Positions 58,375-64,000 of a stretch of DNA of 64,000 nucleotides are shown piece by piece. Position numbers and translations under genes: made by a program. Position 1 is the first letter of the stretch; the number at the start of each line of letters is the position of its first letter. Under the pieces are notes generated by a model that did not search any database, was not told the DNA's origin, and worked only from the letters and a program-made list of their open reading frames with translations. The stretch is from Cynocephalus volans (taxonomy: Eukaryota > Chordata > Mammalia > Dermoptera > Cynocephalidae). The DNA is taken from NCBI RefSeq assembly GCF_027409185.1, contig NC_084463.1, forward strand, positions 51,268,907 through 51,332,906, given 5' to 3'.

Positions 58375-58799
58375 TCCCACAGCCCATGAGCTCATTCTGC
58401 CCATGGCTGGCAGTCTGGGTGGGATCATTTCTCCTTGGGCTCTTTGTCCAGCTCCATTTCAAATGACTCATGAGTGGTTTTTGCCTTCTCCCTGGGGGAG
58501 ACCCCCTGCCTGGCCTCATAAACCTTCCCTATTAGGCAATGTTTCCTGAGTAGCCGCCTCTCACCCGCCTGCTCCCAGACCACCTGAGGAAGATCAAGAG
58601 ATCGGCTCCCCGTCCCTGGGCAGCAGCAGCCTCTCCCTCAGTCGTCCTGGAGTGTGCAACCGGGAGAGTGGAGCCTCCCAGAAGCCCGTCCTCACGCACT
58701 CTGTTTGCTGGGAAGCCGAGGCCCAGGGAAGGGGAGAAGGGAGCCAGTGAATCAGCCGAGCAGGAGGCTTCCTCCGTCCTCTGTCCTCCCGCCTGAGGG

Positions 58800-59095
58800 G
58801 AGAGGCGCTCTCTCATCCTCTCTCCCTCTCTCATTCGTTCACTGCATTTCTCACAGTCTCTCATTCATTCTCGTGTATTCTCATCCGTTCTCTCAGTCGT
58901 ATATCTCACTCTCATAGGCTCAGTCATTCATTCCCTCATTCATTCATTCTTTCTTATTTATTTATTCGCTCTCATTCTATTTCTCATTCTCTCATTCATT
59001 CTCTTTTTCATGCATTCTTTCTCACCCTCTTTCACGTTCAGTCTCTGTATCTCTGTTTCTCTTTCTCTCTCATTCATTCTCTCTCTCTGACTCTG
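58800..59095. repeat. Pyrimidine-rich TCTCATTC array
   Basis: Degenerate TCTC/CATT repeats (CTCATTCATTCTC units) over about 300 bp. Confidence 0.85.
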
Positions 59096-62000
59096 GCCCA
59101 GGGAGCAGGAGATTGAGGGGATCAAATCAGTGGACTGGACAGTTGGGACAGGAGTGGGTAGGAGTCACTGGTAATCCTGGCACCCAGCCCAGTCACTGTG
59201 CACGCTGGGTTACCCATTGGGCACAGGGGGGCTGCAGAGGAGTCCTGGGCAGGGGGAGTGCTCAGCTCCCCAAGCATCTTGCATCCCGAGCTTTCCACTC
59301 TTTCCAAGGGGCCTCGAGGAACAAGTCCTTGTTTTTGCCCAGCCCCATCATGAATGGAGTGAATCTGATGGAGGCATCCTGGCTTCCTAGAGGGGTCTCA
59401 CAGTTGAGGGTGCATGACCCCAGAACCTTCTGAGTCCCACACAGCCTTCACTGCTGCCCTGAGGTGTCCAGAACCCAGACCAGGCCTGGAAGAGAAGTGG
59501 GGGTGGGCCCAGCCTAGGGAGGCGCCTGTCCTCGCCCAGCCTGGGGGCATGGTGGGCCTATCTGCAGAGGCCCAGGCAGCCTCATCTGCAACCCCACCCT
59601 GCATCGGCATAATCAGGGATCACTCGCAGCTGTGAGGATTCCAGCACTACCTGGGGCAGGGGTCTCCACGAAGCTGGACTTTTGCAAAAGCTCCCAGGTC
59701 TAGTGTGCATTCACGTCCTGCTGGCTTCCTGTTTTTCCCTTTATGTGGTGGGATTCTTTTTGGAGCACACACCCCCTCCCGGCACTACAACACCCTCTTG
59801 GAGCTGTGCCTGTCCTGCTCCTTGGAAAGTGTCACTTGCTCCACCCTTCTGAATGCTGAGTGTGTGCGGCAAGGACAAATCCAGCCCGGCCTTAACCACT
59901 TCCGGCCCCCCTTGCTCTGCAGGGCTTCTCCCAGCTGTTGAGAACATCTCTTCCAATCATGCATCTCGAACGGGGGGAAAAAACCACAGGCTAGGTATCA
60001 GGAGCCACTGAACCCACTGTGAGTCAGACCTGGGCTAAAGCTCCACTGATCACCGACCTCCACACGCCTCTCCTCTGACTGGAGGGCCACGGTGACATTC
60101 TGGGTCTCCTGGAATTAGTGTCAGTTCAGAGCCAGCGTCTGTCCAGTAGTCCCTGAAAGGTCTGAGTATTTCCTTTCCCCAATGCACAGTCACCCTGGTA
60201 AAAGGCTGCAGGTCCCTTTGGGGCAGGTTGGGAGAAAGATTAACAGTATAAATCGTCAGCACAGCAGGGTCCTTCCTTGAGGGGACCCAGCCCCACCTCC
60301 ATTCAAGGGGTTCAGGGTCTGCAAACTGGCTCCGGTCTGGAAACTGATTGAGGGGCTGTGAATCTCTGTTTTTAAGATTTGAGTTAGACTTTTGTTCACT
60401 TGATTGTGGGCCCAATGAAAGTTTATGCTGCCCCTCCCTCTTAATGGGACGGCTTCTCAGGCCTGGGTGGCCATGGTAGGTGCCGAACTGCCTTCCAGCC
60501 AGGGAAGCCCCACATCCCCGGCTGTTTCAACAGAAACACAGGGCCACTTTGCCATCGGCTAGAGCACAGGAAAGCTAGAGCTCCTGGAAAGCACCCCTCT
60601 CCTCACCCTGTGCCCAGGCCAGTGAGATGATCTGCGATGCAGTTTAGATGGGAAAAGCAGGAGGCCGCTTTAGTTTGCTGTGTGCATTGAGCAGGTGAAT
60701 TCTGCCAGATCCCCTGAGGCTCGGTTTACCACCCAGGGAGGTAGCTTGGCAGCAGCCCTTCCACATAAATTCACCTTCCTCCTTCACACTCCTGCAGAGA
60801 GGCTGCTGCGGTAGGTCTTTACGTTCTGTTCAGCACCAGAAAAGTCTTAAGCATCCAACTGTTTCCTGCTTCTTTTCTCTCCTGTTCCATTCTCACTGGC
60901 ACAGCATCCTGGGTCCCATCTGAGGTCTGGGCTCCGCAGTCACCTTGAGGGTCTGGGAGGAGAGCCGCCTCAGCTTCCCCTGCTGTTAGGAAGGCCCCAG
61001 CTGCCCTGGGTGAGGCGAAATGCAGGCAACGGCGGGGCAGGGACAGCCAGATGTGACATGGAGTTTGACTTTGGGAGATTCGTGGGAGAGGAAGCATGTC
61101 TCCTGGCATCCAGCTGGAGTTGGGGACAACTGGAGGCACCACCTCCACCTTCTGCCATCTTCCTAGGTGCAGGGGGGTGAGGGCTGGGGAGGCCCTCCTA
61201 GACCCTCAGGTGTATCACCAGCATTACCCTGCCCTGTGTCCTGGGCCCTGCCACACGCATGCCCTGCCTTCTCCGTCCCGCTCCCCCAACTCCCTGAGCC
61301 GCGCCACATGCCCTGCCCGCCCCTGCCCCCACATGTCCTGGGCCCTGGAACTTTCTGATAGGTTCCTGACTGGAGATGGGCAGAGGCCCCAAGTGGGGGT
61401 TTGGTGGGGCCACTCAGGGCTGGCCTGGGTCCCCCAATCTGCTGTGAGCCAACAGGCACCCTCCTGCCTTGCCAGCAGAAAGCAAAACCTTCCCGAGTGC
61501 ATAAACGGAGAAGCATCCTTACCAGCAACCCCTTGCATCAAATGGGGCCCGGGGGTGGGGTGGGGGGTCCAGGGCTGGGACCAGAGCCTTCTGCCCCTTG
61601 GCTGGCCAACTGGCTGCCTCCTTCCTCAGGGAGTCGTTGGGCGGCCCCTGTGACAGTGCTCCACTCAGGGTGGAAGGGAGCTCTGCAATGCCTGAGGCAC
61701 TTTGGGACACACATTTATACTCCCACACATCATTTTTCTTGGAGGCGATCTCCATGCCTTCAAACATGGCATTGCTCTGGGTGGGCTGGGGCTGCCTCCT
61801 ATGTTCCCTTTGCTGTGCTAGCCCCACGGCAGGGGGAAGTGGCTGAGCAGGGTATGAGCAGAAGAGGACAAAGGAGAGCCTGCTGTGGGGAGGGGGTCCC
61901 AGGAATGGCTTCATGCCATTCACACCTAATGGGAAGGCAGCCCACAAGCAGGGCCTCTCACAATGTGACATCAAAATTTAGAAAAAAGCCACCTGGAGTG

Positions 62001-63325
62001 GGATGAGTCTCAGATGGGGAAAATGAGGCCCCGTGTCTCCATCCTGCCCTAGCCCTCACCCAGTTGCACACCCACCACAAGCTCACCTGGCAGGATGGAG
62101 AGTGCCCACCTGGTGGCCCCCATGGCCAGGCCTTCCCAGAGAGGCAGGGCCCACCCAGACCAAGGGATGACCTGCTCGGCTCAGGCGTGATGGGGATGCT
62201 TTTTCCGCCCTCTTATTTTCTCCTTACTTTGCCTCTGAGCATCCTTGGTATTCGCCTCTGTCCTGCCACAGGTCTCTGAGTGGTAGCTTTCTACTACCAC
62301 TAGCTCCGCCTGAACCTGGGAGCTCGGGTCTCCACTCCAAGCCTTGTGTGGCTGCCCATAAGGAGGACCCTGGTCCTGGGCACTTGGAAGCCTTCTTCTC
62401 GATGCTGGGGTCTGTCTGGTAAGTGGTGTATCTCTGCGTTTTAATTAGGGCTTTGGATTCTCTGACATCATCTTGCTTCAGAAGCGGCTCCCTGTCCTCT
62501 TCAGCAGCGGTCACTGCGTCCCGTTCATCCCCAGTCCTCGAAGGACGGTGAGGACATGGACTCCGAGAAGGGGGTCGCCCGGCGGTCAGTGCTGGCAGTG
62601 ACAGTGGCTGCTAGCTCCCCTCTGTCAATTTAAGGACGGGGAGATCGAGGTCCCAAAAGGTTCAGCGACTCGCCACGCACCTCCAGCGGGCCAGGTCATC
62701 TCATTCATTCCCAAACCCAAAGCGGCCAAAGTGCCCACCTGGGAGGACCGCCTCTTTGGGCCAACTCCTTGAGGGGTCAAGATGCACAGGGGGGCGTGGG
62801 CATCACCTGCTGGCCCAGTGCCCCTCCTCTTCGAGCCTCCCCGGGAACAACCACGCAGCGCCCCAGCTCCTGGCACCACCCGGTGCGTCCCAGACCCGAG
62901 CCCCGCCCCGCAGACCCGGCCGCCAACGCCCGCCCTCGGCACCGCCCCCGGCGCTCCAGTCCCGTGGCCAACGCCCCGCCCCGCCCCCAGCTCGCCCCAC
63001 AGCTGCCCCCACGACCCTGCCGCTTGCACGCCCGAGGCCGTCTAGCCCAGGGCCGCCAGCATTCCGCCCTGGCTCCCACCCCCTTTTTCTGCCCCCTATG
63101 CCCCGGTCCCCACGGCCGCGCCGGCCTCTTCCGGCCGCCCCCCAGCCCTCGGTTCCCGCGCGGCGTCCGGCCCCGAGTGGCGGGCGGCGGCGCTGGCGGG
63201 GCGGGGCGGGGCGCGGCTCGGGTTTCGGCCCGCCCAGGCGCCGGCGTGACCCCCTCCCCCGGGCGCGGGGCGGGGCCGGGCCCAGCTGGCCGGCGCCCCG
63301 CCCCCGCGGTCGCGGCTCCGGGCGC

Positions 63326-63333
63326 TATAAGAG
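63326..63333 (+). promoter_or_regulatory. WNT9A: TATA box of WNT9A
   Basis: TATAAGAG within 'ggcgctataagagggcgg'. The usual spacing puts the transcription start near 63355-63360, giving a 5' UTR of only about 40-45 nt before the WNT9A ATG. Confidence 0.65.
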
Positions 63334-63374
63334 GGCGGCGGCCGCGGCGCGCCCTGCGCGGAGCCGGGAGCGCG

Positions 63375-63452
63375 ATGGTGAGCCGCCGCGGCGCGGCAAG
63401 ATGCTGGATGGGCTACTGCTGGCGCGCTGGCTGGCCGCGGCCTTCGGGCTGA
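63375..63452 (+). other. Upstream ORF overlapping the WNT9A start
   Basis: ATG at 63375 in a strong context (G at -3, G at +4) opens a 25-codon frame ending in TGA at 63450-63452. It is out of frame with, and overlaps, the WNT9A start at 63401, so a ribosome that uses it bypasses the WNT9A ATG. 'ATGGTGAGC' also resembles a splice donor, an alternative role for the same bases. Whether it is in the mRNA depends on the transcription start. Confidence 0.55.
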
Positions 63453-63495
63453 CGCTGCTGCTCGCCGCGCTGCGCCCTTCGGCCGCCTACTTCGG
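63401..63495 (+). CDS. WNT9A: WNT9A coding exon 1 (start codon and signal peptide)
   Basis: 95 coding bases: ATG in good context (A at -3), then 31 codons plus two bases, ending at a GG|GTAGGT donor. The encoded peptide starts MLDG, then a strongly hydrophobic stretch ending LRPSAAYFG. It matches the WNT9A amino terminus (human [18 protein letters not shown]..., from memory) with small changes at residues 5-6. It is a secretion signal for a Wnt ligand involved in joint, skeletal and haematopoietic development. The phase (GG|G) suits continuation at the Leu-Thr-Gly that follows in the family. The rest of the gene is beyond the right edge. WNT9B is less likely given the WNT3A neighbour. Confidence 0.95.
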
Positions 63496-64000
63496 GTAGG
63501 TGCCCTCGGCGCCCGCGCGCATGGGCGGGCGGGGCGGCGGGGCTGGGCGGGAGCGCCCGGAGCCTCTGGGGCACCCGGGCCAGGTGCTGGGGCCGGGGCC
63601 GGGCCGGGCCGCCTGCTTGCCCGAAGCTGTTTGTTTGCAGCGCGCGCGTCGCTCGGTCCGCGGGTCGCTGTCCCCGCTGCGGGGCGGGGGTAGAGAGGCG
63701 GACGTCCCCGACGGGCTTGCGCGGGGCCGCGGTCCTCCGTGACCCCGGAGTCGTTGTCGTCGCACTGGCGCGCGGGGCTGCCCGGCGCTCGGGGATCAGA
63801 ACCAGGTCCCTGCTCCCTTAGGCGGTCGTGTTCCTGCCAAACGTCTGGAGCCTCCCTGGCCCCTGCCCACCCACCCCTTTGTAGTCCCCCGCCCGCTTTC
63901 TCTCCTTGAGAAGTTATTTTAACAACAAAAAATACGTACAAAATCCAGATGTTTTTGCACTGAGCCCCAAAGGGGGGAAAAAGCCCTTCGAGCTGGAGGA
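63496..64000 (+). other. WNT9A: WNT9A intron 1, first part
   Basis: Begins GTAGGTGCCC. CpG-rich for about 270 bp, then ordinary intron sequence. No further exon in the window. Confidence 0.85.

Larger units (their letters stand above)
57931..62759. other. Single-copy sequence upstream of WNT9A
   Basis: Increasingly GC-rich towards WNT9A. Apart from simple repeats (58236-58374 and 58800-59095) and a possible MIR trace at 62620-62690, I see no gene or repeat. Candidate upstream regulatory DNA of WNT9A. Confidence 0.5.
29431..63354. other. WNT3A-WNT9A intergenic interval (divergent genes)
   Basis: About 34 kb between two divergently transcribed WNT genes. I found no additional protein-coding exon. 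30.0-33.3, 35.7-37.4 and 57.9-62.7 kb are largely single-copy; 37.4-57.9 kb is dominated by nested old repeats. The single-copy parts are the likelier places for shared enhancers. Confidence 0.8.
62760..63760 (+). promoter_or_regulatory. WNT9A: WNT9A promoter and CpG island
   Basis: Very CpG-rich block surrounding the WNT9A first exon, with GC boxes (GGGGCGGGGCGGGG, 63198-63211; CCCCGCCCCCGCGG, about 63296). A TATA box lies at 63326, so this is a TATA-containing CpG-island promoter. It extends into intron 1. Confidence 0.8.

Noticed and set aside
29431-63354. Bidirectional promoter shared by WNT3A and WNT9A
   Set aside because: The genes are divergent but the two CpG islands are about 33 kb apart, so each has its own promoter.
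1-64000. A novel gene system of the bacterial or phage kind
   Set aside because: Introns, splice sites, CpG islands and mammalian repeats show nuclear mammalian DNA throughout; no operon-like block exists.

Overview
This is nuclear DNA from a placental mammal. Dispersed tRNA-derived SINEs, several of them dimeric with exact target-site duplications (TSDs), look like the Ves/MEG-T2 families known from bats, so I infer a bat, most likely of the fruit-bat/horseshoe-bat lineage (Yinpterochiroptera). The family names come from memory, not from a database search. The rest of the repeat content (old L1, L2, MIR, MaLR LTRs, Tigger-like and mariner-like DNA transposons) is ordinary for a placental mammal.

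Two WNT genes lie head to head. WNT3A is on the minus strand: coding exon 1 is 29360-29430 and exon 2 is 13671-13912, with intron 1 (about 15.4 kb) between them. Intron 2 continues past the left edge, and exons 3-4 are not in the window. WNT9A is on the plus strand: coding exon 1 is 63401-63495, and the gene continues past the right edge. Both first exons sit in CpG islands. The start codons are about 34 kb apart and the interval shows no other protein-coding gene. The pair matches the human 1q42 WNT9A-WNT3A neighbourhood. Both encode secreted, lipid-modified Wnt ligands.

Layout. 1-1000 is a CpG-rich block inside WNT3A intron 2. 1-13670 is intron 2, with L1, MaLR and SINE insertions, an L1 split by a DNA transposon, and a 440-bp TCTCTG tract. 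13671-13912 is exon 2. 13913-29359 is intron 1: mostly single-copy, with a GAGACA tract complementary to the intron 2 tract and a homeodomain-site cluster near 27.8-28.3 kb. 28.8-29.9 kb is the WNT3A promoter island. 30-37 kb is mostly single-copy. 37.4-57.9 kb is a repeat graveyard: nested L1s, LTRs inside LTRs, an L2 broken by a tetranucleotide array, and an L1 with a 5' inversion. 58-62.7 kb is mostly single-copy. 62.8-63.8 kb is the WNT9A promoter island with a TATA box and an overlapping upstream ORF.

There is no new gene system of the bacterial-defence kind. The most interesting candidates are regulatory or structural: complementary tracts flanking WNT3A exon 2, the WNT9A overlapping uORF, an added N-glycosylation sequon in WNT3A, a tandem duplication at the WNT3A start, and an unexplained 34-bp word present in both WNT3A intron 1 and the intergenic region.
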